A stretch of DNA of 10,068 nt from an uncultured Anaerococcus sp. (GTDB taxonomy: Bacteria; Bacillota; Clostridia; Tissierellales; Peptoniphilaceae): contig URRX01000042.1 in NCBI GenBank assembly GCA_900550345.1, positions 1-10,068 on the forward strand, read 5' to 3'. Below the pieces are notes generated by a model. It was not told the DNA's origin, ran no database searches, and saw nothing but the letters and a program-made list of their open reading frames with translations. Shown piece after piece: positions 1 through 7,526 of this stretch. Position 1 is the stretch's first letter, and each line of letters opens with the position of its first letter. A program made the translations under genes and the position numbers.

Positions 1-480
1 ATTCATTGTAAGATTAATAAATGAAGAATGAATTGCTTCTTTAACAAGTCTAAGTCCTATTTCACCATCACTTATAGCTTCAATTTTTCCATGTTCTAAA
101 ATAAAACTACAATCTTGTAAGATAATAATCATTAACTCTATAGTTCTTTTAGGAGCTTTATTTGCCTCTATTATTAAATCGTCGTAATTATTTATCTCAT
201 CATCCTTATAAGCTTTTAGTAAAACATTAACTTTATCTATATCTTCTTGCATTAAATCTTCTAATTCTTTTGAATATTTTTTAAATTTTTCTTCAATTTT
301 TTTAGACTTTTTATTTAGCTTTTCATCACCATAGTCTTTTTTTGCCATCATCAAAATAAGATTTAAGCCAAGATTTCCAACAAGGCTAGTAATAGCTCCT
401 CCACCAGGATTTGCTGTTTTTTTTCTGGTATTTACAATAAGATTTCCAACAGTAAAATCTATCATTTTATTCTTTTCCAT
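1..480 (-). CDS. Cyclodeaminase/cyclohydrolase family protein (FTCD C-terminal-like), 3' end cut by window edge
   Basis: The frame is open from an ATG at 480 to the window edge and encodes 160 residues; the family is usually about 200, so the C-terminus lies outside. Residues 22-32 (TANPGGGAITS) carry the PGGG signature, followed by a helix rich in G, L and M (33-47). Residues 137-160 contain SDGEIGLRLVKEA and end in NLTMN. This matches the late SD-x-G-x-x-L/N-x-x-x-N region of formiminotetrahydrofolate cyclodeaminase and methenyl-THF cyclohydrolase (FchA) proteins. A cytosolic folate one-carbon enzyme is therefore likely, but cyclodeaminase and cyclohydrolase cannot be told apart here. GGAGAA at 492-487, six bases upstream, supports the ATG at 480 over the in-frame ATG at 465. 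The gene overlaps the 3' end of parB by 14 nt, so translational coupling and a shared transcript are likely. Residues 55-80 are Lys/Glu-rich. Confidence 0.82.
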   Translation of the reverse strand, partial: MEKNKMIDFTVGNLIVNTRKKTANPGGGAITSLVGNLGLNLILMMAKKDYGDEKLNKKSKKIEEKFKKYSKELEDLMQEDIDKVNVLLKAYKDDEINNYDDLIIEANKAPKRTIELMIIILQDCSFILEHGKIEAISDGEIGLRLVKEAIHSSFINLTMN

Positions 481-1312
481 TTTTTATTCTCCAATATAAA
501 CTTTCAATATCATCAATAGAAAAACAATCAATACTTACCCTATATCCTTCATTATTTTTCTTGATTTCTACCTTTGAATTTAAAAGATCAATGAATTTTT
601 CTTCAAAATCTTCAAATAATATTTTATCTAAATTATTATCTTTATCACTTTTTTCATCAGGTTTTATTTTTCTTGATTTTTTCTCTACTTTTCTTATATT
701 TGTTTTTTTATTTTTAAAATCATCTAATGATTTCTTCCTATCTTCTTCATCTTTAATGGAAAGGAGAGTTCTAGCCTGAGAAGAAGAAATATTTCCTTCT
801 TGAAGTTCTTTTTTTGAATTTTCATCGAGTTTTAATAGCCTTAGGGTATTTGCTATATATGATCTTGACTTACCTACAGTTTTTGCCACCTCATCTTGAG
901 TCATATTGTAATTTTTACACAACTCATTATATGCATTAGCTTCTTCAAGACCTGTCAAATCTTCTCTTTGAACGTTTTCTACTATTGAAAGTATATCAAT
1001 ATTTTTATTATCAACATTTTTAATAATTGCATCAATTTCTTTAAGCCCCAAAAGTTTACTAGCTCTATATCTTCTTTCACCAGCAATTATTTCATATTTA
1101 ATTCCATTTTTTCTAAGAACAATAGGATTTAACAAACCATACTTTTCTATAGATTCACTAAGACCTATAAGAGATTTTTCATCAAAACTTTTCCTAGGTT
1201 GATCATCTCTTGTATATATTTTTTCCATAGGAATTCTTACTATGGACTTATTTCTCTTATTATTTTCTGGAATTAGAGATCCTAGACCCCTTCCCAAAGA
1301 TTTTTTTGTCAT
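467..1312 (-). CDS. parB: Chromosome partitioning protein ParB (Spo0J)
   Basis: This is the 281-residue CTP-dependent DNA clamp that loads at parS sites, spreads along DNA and recruits SMC and ParA. The N-terminal peptide (3-16, KKSLGRGLGSLIPE) is the type that stimulates the ParA ATPase. The ParB/Srx CTP-binding domain spans about 24-120, with GERRYRA at 78-84 and ENVQRED at 112-118. The parS-binding helix-turn-helix is around 137-160 (MTQDEVAKTVGKSRSYI). A Lys-rich linker (about 200-228) leads to a C-terminal dimerisation domain (229-278). The start follows the parA stop by 2 nt and is preceded by GAGGGA. Pairing with parA and three parS-type sites in the same window support ParB rather than its paralogue Noc, which binds a different site. 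The length is normal for the family (about 280-300). Confidence 0.96.
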   Translation of the reverse strand: MTKKSLGRGLGSLIPENNKRNKSIVRIPMEKIYTRDDQPRKSFDEKSLIGLSESIEKYGLLNPIVLRKNGIKYEIIAGERRYRASKLLGLKEIDAIIKNVDNKNIDILSIVENVQREDLTGLEEANAYNELCKNYNMTQDEVAKTVGKSRSYIANTLRLLKLDENSKKELQEGNISSSQARTLLSIKDEEDRKKSLDDFKNKKTNIRKVEKKSRKIKPDEKSDKDNNLDKILFEDFEEKFIDLLNSKVEIKKNNEGYRVSIDCFSIDDIESLYWRIKNGKE

Positions 1313-1314
1313 AG

Positions 1315-2358
1315 TTAATCCCTCTTTTCGTTATTTTGTAGTTTATTATCGTTAAAAGAAAATTTATTCTTGTGAACTAAGCTTTCTTCTGATTTTTTCG
1401 AATCATTTTGGATATTCTTTTCATGTTTTTCTTTTTTCAAATCTTTATTTTTTTCTTCTTCAATTTTTTCGGATTTTAAATCTTTATCATCGTTTTTACT
1501 TGAAGAATTATTTTGTGAAACACTTTCTGTTTTAGAGTCTTTATTAGAATCTGAAACTTCTTCTTTTAATTTTTTCTCTTTTAAATCCTGATTTGGTTTT
1601 TCTATATTTTCAATAAGTTCTTTTGCAAGATCAGTATAAGCCCTAGCCCCTTTTGAATTTTCATCATAAACTATAGCACTTTTTCCAAAAGAAGGTGCTT
1701 CTGCGAGTTTTATATTTCTTGGAATCATCGTAGCAAAAACTTTATTCTTAAAATACGACTTAACTTCTTCAACTACTTCGTAAGATAAGTTTGTATCTTT
1801 ATCAAACATACATAATAAAACTCCTTCGATTTCTAAATCATCTTTTATGGAATTTTTGATAGAATTATATGTTTTTAATAATTCACTTACTCCCTCCAAA
1901 GCATAATATTCTGTTTGTATGGGAATTATAATTGAATCACTTGCAACAAGAGCGTTTAAAGATAAAAGTCCTAAAGAAGGTGGGCAATCAATTAAAATAA
2001 TATCAAAATCTGCTTTTATTTCATCAATTATTTCTTGTAACATTTTTAGTCTTTCTTCTTCGTCTAAGCTTACAAGCTCAACTTCAAGACCAGATAAAGC
2101 ATTTTCACTCGCAATCAAATATGGTCCATCATCTGTTTTTATTATGTAATCCTTATAATCTTCTTCATAAAACATTTTATAAATTGATTTTTCTACCTTG
2201 TTTCTATCTAAACCCAATCCTGTTGAAGTATTAGCTTGAGGATCAAAATCTATTACAAGAACTTTTTTTCCTAATTTAGAAAGAGCAACAGCAAGATTTA
2301 CAACACTAGTTGTTTTTCCTACTCCACCTTTTTGATTAAATATCGATATCGTCTTCAT
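1315..2358 (-). CDS. parA: Chromosome partitioning ATPase ParA (Soj) with long charged C-terminal tail
   Basis: This MinD/ParA-family ATPase dimerises on ATP, binds DNA non-specifically and is released by ParB, which helps segregate origins; in Bacillus, Soj also regulates DnaA. The deviant Walker A is KGGVGKTT (10-17), Walker A' is DFDPQ (37-41) and Walker B is ILIDCPPSLG (121-130). The conserved late block MIPRNIKLAEAPSFGKS is at 211-227. The conserved core ends near residue 254 (KELIENIEK), where most Soj proteins also end. Here 93 more residues follow (255-347), almost entirely K, E, D, S, N and Q with few hydrophobics, which looks disordered. The start is an ATG with AGAGGT five bases upstream, and it overlaps the cinA 3' end by 23 nt. 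parB follows after 2 nt, so the two are co-transcribed. Confidence 0.95.
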   Translation of the reverse strand: MKTISIFNQKGGVGKTTSVVNLAVALSKLGKKVLVIDFDPQANTSTGLGLDRNKVEKSIYKMFYEEDYKDYIIKTDDGPYLIASENALSGLEVELVSLDEEERLKMLQEIIDEIKADFDIILIDCPPSLGLLSLNALVASDSIIIPIQTEYYALEGVSELLKTYNSIKNSIKDDLEIEGVLLCMFDKDTNLSYEVVEEVKSYFKNKVFATMIPRNIKLAEAPSFGKSAIVYDENSKGARAYTDLAKELIENIEKPNQDLKEKKLKEEVSDSNKDSKTESVSQNNSSSKNDDKDLKSEKIEEEKNKDLKKEKHEKNIQNDSKKSEESLVHKNKFSFNDNKLQNNEKRD

Positions 2359-3544
2359 ACTTACCTCTCATCATTAAAATAGCAAGATCCATAGTCCTAT
2401 TTTTTGCAAATAGTCTTGCCTTATTCCTGTCAGCCGAAAATTTAAATTTTTTAATTACTTTTTTGTTATTGTATTTTAATCCTAGGAATATCTCACCTTT
2501 ATGGGCATATCCTGTAGATATTATACACAAATTTGAATTTGTTAATTTATACAAACCATCAAGCATTTCCAAAGCACATTCATGACTAACAGCCCCATAT
2601 TTTTCTAATGTTTCATGTGAAACATTTAAAATCTTCTCTTTTACTCTATCTGAATAAGTAATAAAGGATTCTTCTATTACTCTACTCGCACCATCTATAT
2701 CTATTATTGATGAAGCAATTAAACCACCAGTAACAGATTCTGCAGTAGAGATTTTTTCATCTCTTTCTTTTAATAAATTAATTAGTGTTTCTTCTTTTCT
2801 AAGACTGTCATCAGAAATTAAAAGACTTTTAAAAACATCTTTAACTTCTTTTTCTTTTTTATCCAAAAGACGATCTGCTTCTTCATTATTTTTTGCCTTA
2901 GCTGTTATTCTTAAATATCCACCTTGATTATCAAAATATGGGGATATTGTTGGATTTTTAGATGACAAATCAATTCTATTTGCCATATCCCATTCACCTA
3001 ATAAGGCAATTTTTAAATTTCTAGATTTTATTACAGAATTATAGTTTAAGTATTTTATAAGTTTATTTTCAAACATATAATTCATCTCTCTCGGTGGACC
3101 AGGTAAAAGAATTAATTTATTTTTTAAAATGCAACCTGGTGCAGTACCTTTATCATTATCTAAAATTATTGCATCTTTAGGAAACATAGCTTGTTTTATA
3201 TTTACATTCATAGCCTTTTTTTTATTAGAAAAATAAGATTCAAGTCTTTGTTTTGATATTTGATCTACACAAACTTGATCTTCTTGTCCCAACACTTTTA
3301 TTGCTACTTCTTTTGTAATATCATCTTCTGTTGGTCCAAGCCCACCTGTTGTAAAAACATAATCTACTTCTTCTACTGCTTCTTTCATAGCCTTAAATAA
3401 TCTATCCGGATTATCTCCAACAGTTGTCATTTTAAAAACATCTATACCTAATTCGGTAAGCTTGTTTGCTAAATATTTAGAATTAGTATTTGTTATATTT
3501 CCTAATAAAATTTCTGTCCCTACAGAAATAATTTGTGCTTTCAT
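2336..3544 (-). CDS. cinA: CinA family protein (MoCF-like domain plus NMN amidase-like domain)
   Basis: This 402-residue two-domain protein has an N-terminal MoaB/MogA-like CinA domain (1-170), with ISVGTEILLGNITNTN at 6-21 and FTTGGLGPTEDD at 64-75, both diagnostic. After a linker domain (about 175-245) comes a PncC-like nicotinamide-nucleotide amidase domain (250-395), with AESVTGG at 268-274 and YSDRVK at 297-302. The family recycles pyridine nucleotides, through NMN deamidation and ADP-ribose hydrolysis; competence links vary by species. The usual T-G-I-A-G-P stretch and its Gly-rich loop are replaced by STGYAH (343-348) with several residues missing, so amidase activity is uncertain. The ATG follows AGAGG by about five bases. 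The gene lies 54 nt after rsmG and overlaps parA by 23 nt. A parS-type site is embedded at codons 307-312. Confidence 0.93.
   Translation of the reverse strand: MKAQIISVGTEILLGNITNTNSKYLANKLTELGIDVFKMTTVGDNPDRLFKAMKEAVEEVDYVFTTGGLGPTEDDITKEVAIKVLGQEDQVCVDQISKQRLESYFSNKKKAMNVNIKQAMFPKDAIILDNDKGTAPGCILKNKLILLPGPPREMNYMFENKLIKYLNYNSVIKSRNLKIALLGEWDMANRIDLSSKNPTISPYFDNQGGYLRITAKAKNNEEADRLLDKKEKEVKDVFKSLLISDDSLRKEETLINLLKERDEKISTAESVTGGLIASSIIDIDGASRVIEESFITYSDRVKEKILNVSHETLEKYGAVSHECALEMLDGLYKLTNSNLCIISTGYAHKGEIFLGLKYNNKKVIKKFKFSADRNKARLFAKNRTMDLAILMMRGKYEDDIDI
2609..2624 (-). promoter_or_regulatory. parS: parS-type ParB-binding site inside cinA
   Basis: The minus strand reads TGTTTCACATGAAACA, one base from the consensus TGTTTCACGTGAAACA. 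The flanks extend the dyad to 9-bp arms (2607-2615 and 2618-2626) around a 2-bp centre. The site spans the last base of codon 307 to codon 312 of cinA and encodes V-S-H-E-T. It is the same variant as the site at 3578-3593, in the opposite orientation. ParB and ParA are encoded next door, which makes binding likely. Confidence 0.8.
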
Positions 3545-3570
3545 AAAACCTCTTTTCTATAAGATTCAAT

Positions 3571-3596
3571 AAAAAAATGTTTCACATGAAACATTT
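3571..3596 (-). terminator. Possible weak terminator or attenuator after rsmG, made by the parS palindrome
   Basis: On the coding strand, 10-bp arms (3596-3587 and 3584-3575) around a 2-base centre are followed by four more Ts, which makes a run of seven counting the end of the stem. The stem starts just after the rsmG stop. It is AU-rich with few G-C pairs, so termination would be partial at best. cinA may be reached by read-through, as I see no convincing promoter in the gap. Confidence 0.4.
3578..3593 (+). promoter_or_regulatory. parS: parS-type ParB-binding site between rsmG and cinA
   Basis: The plus strand reads TGTTTCACATGAAACA, one central base from the parS consensus. It lies just after the rsmG stop codon (3599-3601), in the 54-bp gap before cinA. 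The surrounding A and T bases extend the dyad to 10-bp arms (3575-3584 and 3587-3596). Confidence 0.85.
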
Positions 3597-3598
3597 CT

Positions 3599-4228
3599 TT
3601 ATAATGGTTTTTTCTTTGGTAAATTTTTATCTCTTGGATATTTCTTCTTTGTAGACCTAACTTTTTTTATTAAAATATTTTTTCTCGTATTTCCATAAAG
3701 ATCTAAAGTATCTATATTAATTAATTCTCCACCCAAAATTTTTAAGGCATTTTGAGCATCTTCATATTCTTCTTCTGCCTTTGGACCTTTCATAGCTATA
3801 AATATTCCACCAACTTTCAAAAATGGAAGTGCATACTCAGAAAGTGTTGATAAATTTGCTACTGCTCTTGATATAACCATATCAAATTCTTCTCTGTGTT
3901 CTTTTGCGTAATCTTCTGCTCTTACATGAATTGCCCTAGTATTTTTTAGATCTAGTTCATCAATAACTTGATTCATAAAATTAACTTTTTTGTTAACAGA
4001 ATCTATCAAAGTTAGGTCAAAATCTTTTTCTATTCTTAATGGGATTCCTGGAAATCCAGCACCAGAACCTATATCTAATACTTTCATTCCATCATTAATA
4101 TATGATTTTATGGTTAGAGAATCTTCAAAATGTTTAATTCTTATCTGATCTGGATCATCAATACTAGTTAAATTAAATTTTTTATTAGTTCCTATAAGCA
4201 TTTGCCCATATTTTTCAAATTTATCCAT
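3599..4228 (-). CDS. rsmG: 16S rRNA (guanine-N7) methyltransferase RsmG (GidB)
   Basis: This 209-residue SAM-dependent methyltransferase modifies N7 of a conserved G in the 530 loop of 16S rRNA (G527 in E. coli numbering); loss gives low-level streptomycin resistance in several species. The SAM-binding motif is LDIGSGAGFPGIPL (51-64), with an acidic residue at D76. The conserved blocks FDMVISRAVANL (115-126), MKGP (146-149) and the basic C-terminus are present. The family motif NLTS is at residues 19-22, whereas E. coli and Bacillus have it near 40, so about 20 N-terminal residues (the first helix) are missing. The start is fixed: GGAG lies six bases upstream of the ATG and the preceding in-frame codon is TAA. 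The gene overlaps the mnmG 3' end by 8 nt. Confidence 0.95.
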   Translation of the reverse strand: MDKFEKYGQMLIGTNKKFNLTSIDDPDQIRIKHFEDSLTIKSYINDGMKVLDIGSGAGFPGIPLRIEKDFDLTLIDSVNKKVNFMNQVIDELDLKNTRAIHVRAEDYAKEHREEFDMVISRAVANLSTLSEYALPFLKVGGIFIAMKGPKAEEEYEDAQNALKILGGELINIDTLDLYGNTRKNILIKKVRSTKKKYPRDKNLPKKKPL

Positions 4229-6122
4229 TTATATCTCCAGCTTTTAATCTAATAAGCAAGACATTAATGTCTGCTGGTGAAACCCCAGAAATTCTTGAGG
4301 CTTGTCCTATTGAATCTGGTTTTATTTTATTTAATTTTTCTGCAGATTCTTTTTTAAGTCCTTTTATCTTACTGTAGTCTATGTCATGGTCAAGCTTTTT
4401 ATTTTCAAGCTTTTTAAACTTACCAATGTCTGCCATTTGTTTTTTGATATATCCTTGATATTTTATTTTAGTTTGTACTTGTATTTGTTGGAATTTTGGA
4501 AGATTTGGTCTATCTGGATCTAATATTTCTAGTTTTTCATAAGTTAGTTCCGGTCTTTTAATTAGGTCAAATAAACTATAACCTGTTTTTAAAGGACTAG
4601 ATCCTATTTCTTCCATTATTTTATTATTTTCTTCATTTGGACTTATCATTACATTTTGAAGTCTTTTTATTTCATCTTCTATATTTTTTCTTTTTTCAAT
4701 CATCTTTTCAAAACGTTCATCCGTTACTAGACCAATTTTGTGTGCTTTTTCTGTTAGCCTTAAATCAGCATTATCTTGTCTCATTGTAAGTCTATATTCA
4801 CATCTTGATGTCATCATCCTGTAAGGTTCATTGATTCCTTTTGTTACCAAATCATCAATCAATACTCCTATATAAGCATCAGACCTGTCTAAAATTAAAG
4901 GGTCATCTCCTCTTAATTTCAAAGCTGCATTAATCCCTGCAATTAATCCTTGACCTGCTGCCTCTTCATATCCACTTGATCCATTAATTTGGCCTGCAAA
5001 AAATAAATTTTCAATTTCTTTTGATTCTAAGCTTCTTTTTAGATTAGTAGAATCAAGACAATCATATTCAATTCCATATGCAGGTCTAATTATTTTACAG
5101 TCTTCAAGTCCTTTTATAGTCTTATAAAATTCCTTTTGAACTTCTTGAGGAAGGGTTGATGAAACTCCTTGAATATACATCTCATCAGTTGATAAACTTT
5201 CAGGCTCAATGAAGACTTGATGAATGTCTCTATCAGGAAATCTTACCATTTTATCTTCAATTGATGGACAATATCTTGGTCCAATCCCTTTTACAAGTCC
5301 CCCATACATAGGAGATCTATCTAAATTATCCATGATAATTTCTTTAGTTTTTTCAGTTGTATATGTTAGATAACAAGCTTCTTGCTTTTTATCAGAATAA
5401 TCCTTGCCTTCATTTAAAAATGAAAAAGCGACTATATTTTCATCACCTTTTTGAATTTCTGTCTTTGTTAAGTCTAAGCTTTTCTTATCAACCCTTGCAG
5501 GAGTACCCGTTTTAAAACGTCTTAGGGAAAAACCTAAATCTTCTAAACTATCTGAAAGATGGGTTGCTGCTGAAAGACCGTGAGGACCTGATGTTTTTTG
5601 AAAATCTCCCATCAATATTTTTCCATTTAAATATGTTCCTGTGCAAACTACACAAGATTTTGTTGGAAAAATTGCTCCTTGAACTGTTTCAACACTTTTT
5701 ACTTTTCCATCTTCTACATTAATTTTATCTACTTCTTGTTCAAACAAATCTAAATTTTCTTGATTTTCAAGAGTTTTTTTCATCTCTTGGTGGTATTTTA
5801 TTTTATCAGCTTGAACCCTTAGTGAATGAACTGCAGGGCCCTTAGATGTATTTAACATTCTTGATTGAATAAAGGTCTTATCTATGTTTATAGCCATTTC
5901 TCCACCAAGAGCATCAATTTCTCTAACTATGTGTCCCTTTCCTGTTCCACCAATATTTGGATTACATGGCATATCAGCCACAGATTCCATACTTGTTGTT
6001 AATACTAAGGTTTTAAAGCCAAGCCTAGCAGAAGCAAGACCTGCCTCGCATCCTGCATGACCTGCTCCAATAACTACAATATCATAAGATTCATCAATAT
6101 ATTTTTTATTATTTTCCAACAC
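4221..6122 (-). CDS. mnmG: tRNA uridine-5-carboxymethylaminomethyl modification enzyme MnmG (GidA)
   Basis: This FAD-dependent partner of MnmE adds the carboxymethylaminomethyl group at C5 of U34 in certain tRNAs, using a folate one-carbon unit and glycine or ammonium. The dinucleotide-binding motif is VIGAGHAGCEAG (17-28). Other family blocks are MPCNPNIGGTGKGH (51-64), GPRYCPSIEDK with its conserved Cys (281-291), GQINGSSGYEEAAGQGL (377-393) and EPYRMMTSRCEYRL (432-445). The C-terminal helical domain that contacts MnmE ends in RISGVSPADINVLL (610-623). The length of 633 residues is normal. The first codon is GTG (6122-6120), immediately followed by TTG (6119-6117). The Shine-Dalgarno AGGGAG (6132-6127) is 4 bases from the GTG but 7 from the TTG, so the TTG may be used. 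The gene overlaps mnmE by 14 nt. Confidence 0.97.
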   Translation of the reverse strand: MLENNKKYIDESYDIVVIGAGHAGCEAGLASARLGFKTLVLTTSMESVADMPCNPNIGGTGKGHIVREIDALGGEMAINIDKTFIQSRMLNTSKGPAVHSLRVQADKIKYHQEMKKTLENQENLDLFEQEVDKINVEDGKVKSVETVQGAIFPTKSCVVCTGTYLNGKILMGDFQKTSGPHGLSAATHLSDSLEDLGFSLRRFKTGTPARVDKKSLDLTKTEIQKGDENIVAFSFLNEGKDYSDKKQEACYLTYTTEKTKEIIMDNLDRSPMYGGLVKGIGPRYCPSIEDKMVRFPDRDIHQVFIEPESLSTDEMYIQGVSSTLPQEVQKEFYKTIKGLEDCKIIRPAYGIEYDCLDSTNLKRSLESKEIENLFFAGQINGSSGYEEAAGQGLIAGINAALKLRGDDPLILDRSDAYIGVLIDDLVTKGINEPYRMMTSRCEYRLTMRQDNADLRLTEKAHKIGLVTDERFEKMIEKRKNIEDEIKRLQNVMISPNEENNKIMEEIGSSPLKTGYSLFDLIKRPELTYEKLEILDPDRPNLPKFQQIQVQTKIKYQGYIKKQMADIGKFKKLENKKLDHDIDYSKIKGLKKESAEKLNKIKPDSIGQASRISGVSPADINVLLIRLKAGDING

Positions 6123-7473
6123 AAAACTCCCTAAATACTTTATCCATTATTTCATCTGAAACAGTATCTCCTATTATTAAACCCAAATCATCATATGAAG
6201 ATTTCAAATCAACTTCTACACAATCTATCGGAACAAATGATTTTATATCATTTAATGAAGATTGTAATTTTTTCTTTGAAGAATTTAAGAGTCTTTCATG
6301 TCTTAGATTGGTAATCATTAATGACTCTTTATTTAATTCTTTAGAATCAAAAATTTCAAAAATTGCCCCTTCTAGTTTATCAATACCATCTCTTGAAATC
6401 ATAGAAGTTTCTATTATTTTAAAATCTCTTCCGAAATCTTCTTTTGAAATTTTAGAATCTAGATCTATCTTATTTAAAATAATAATGGCATTTTTCCCCT
6501 TTAATAAATCAAGAATAATCTTATCTTCTTCATCTAGCTCTCTTGATCTATCAAAGATTGCTATAATCAAATCAGCACCTTGAGCCAATTCTTTTGATCT
6601 TTGAACTCCGATTTTTTCAACCTCATCGTGAGTTTCTCTAATACCTGCTGTATCATTTATTTTTAAAGTTAAGTTACCAAGATTTATATATTCGGTTATA
6701 GAGTCTCTAGTTGTTCCTGGTATATCTGTAACAATTGCTCTATTTTCATTCAACAAAACATTTAATAGTGAAGATTTTCCTACATTAGGTTTTCCTATAA
6801 TTGTAGTTTCTATCCCATCTTTTACCAACTTTCCTTTATTAGCGGTTGATAAAAGTTTTGTAATTTCATCATTTGCTTTGTCCATATAACTAATAATATC
6901 ATCAAGAGGAAGGTCTTCTCCATCTTCTGTAAAATTGATTGAATACTCTATTCTTGATAAGGCCTCTAGCTCAATTTTTCTGATTTGTTCTATTTTTTCT
7001 TTTAACACACCAGATAATTGCTTTAAACCTTGTTTTTGTGAAATTTCATTAGTTGAATTTATAATGTCAAGAACAGCCTCTGCTTGAGATAAGTCTATCC
7101 TTCCATTTAGAAATGCCCTTTTGGTAAACTCACCTCTATCTGCAAGTTCACACCCTAAATCTAAAAGCAAATTTAAAATGTCTCTTACAGAAATCATAGA
7201 TCCATGACAATTTATCTCACAAATGTCTTCTCTAGTATAAGTATATGGTCCTTTCATAAAATTAACCATAACCTCATCATAGATACGGCCATCTTTTTCT
7301 ATATGTCCATATCTCATCATCCTATTATCTTTTTCTATATCTAAATCTTTATTATTAATTGGCTTAAAAATCTTTTTAATAATGTCAAAAGATTTACTGC
7401 CACTCATACGAACTATAGATATACCTCCAGTTCCTTGCGGAGTAGAAATTGCTGCAATTGTAGATTCACTCAT
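6109..7473 (-). CDS. mnmE: tRNA modification GTPase MnmE (TrmE)
   Basis: This 454-residue K+-dependent GTPase acts with MnmG in U34 modification of tRNA. The N-terminal folate-binding domain (1-118) starts with the usual STIAAISTPQGTGGISIVR. The helical domain is interrupted by a G domain (about 218-375): P-loop GKPNVGKS (227-234), switch I TTRD (254-257), DTAG (274-277) and NKID (334-337). The C-terminus ends in FCVGK, with the conserved catalytic Cys at 451. Length and all motifs are normal. AAGGATG precedes the ATG closely. The gene is the first after the parS/terminator palindrome and may have its own promoter in the 104-bp gap. Its 3' end overlaps mnmG, as expected for partners made together. 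Confidence 0.97.
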   Translation of the reverse strand: MSESTIAAISTPQGTGGISIVRMSGSKSFDIIKKIFKPINNKDLDIEKDNRMMRYGHIEKDGRIYDEVMVNFMKGPYTYTREDICEINCHGSMISVRDILNLLLDLGCELADRGEFTKRAFLNGRIDLSQAEAVLDIINSTNEISQKQGLKQLSGVLKEKIEQIRKIELEALSRIEYSINFTEDGEDLPLDDIISYMDKANDEITKLLSTANKGKLVKDGIETTIIGKPNVGKSSLLNVLLNENRAIVTDIPGTTRDSITEYINLGNLTLKINDTAGIRETHDEVEKIGVQRSKELAQGADLIIAIFDRSRELDEEDKIILDLLKGKNAIIILNKIDLDSKISKEDFGRDFKIIETSMISRDGIDKLEGAIFEIFDSKELNKESLMITNLRHERLLNSSKKKLQSSLNDIKSFVPIDCVEVDLKSSYDDLGLIIGDTVSDEIMDKVFREFCVGK

Positions 7474-7526
7474 AATTCATCCTTTCTTAAATGACTGTTT
7501 ACCTTTGACATAAACATTCTTTCAAT

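Noticed and set aside
561..779. Plus-strand open frame opposite parB
   Set aside because: It is a shadow of the Lys-rich parB coding region and gives a Ser/Phe/Leu-rich product with no recognisable domain.
1505..1520. parS half-site GTGAAACA in the parA tail region
   Set aside because: Only one arm matches; the other arm is degenerate, so ParB binding is unlikely.
1919..2149. Plus-strand open frame opposite parA
   Set aside because: The opposite strand encodes the conserved ParA core; this product has no family features.
6148..6163. parS-like sequence in mnmE (TATTTCATCTGAAACA)
   Set aside because: It differs from the consensus at three positions including the centre, and is explained by codons for the conserved C-terminal T-V-S-D-E-I of MnmE.
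6308..6583. Plus-strand open frame opposite mnmE
   Set aside because: It is a shadow of the MnmE G domain, with a low-complexity Ser/Ile/Leu composition.
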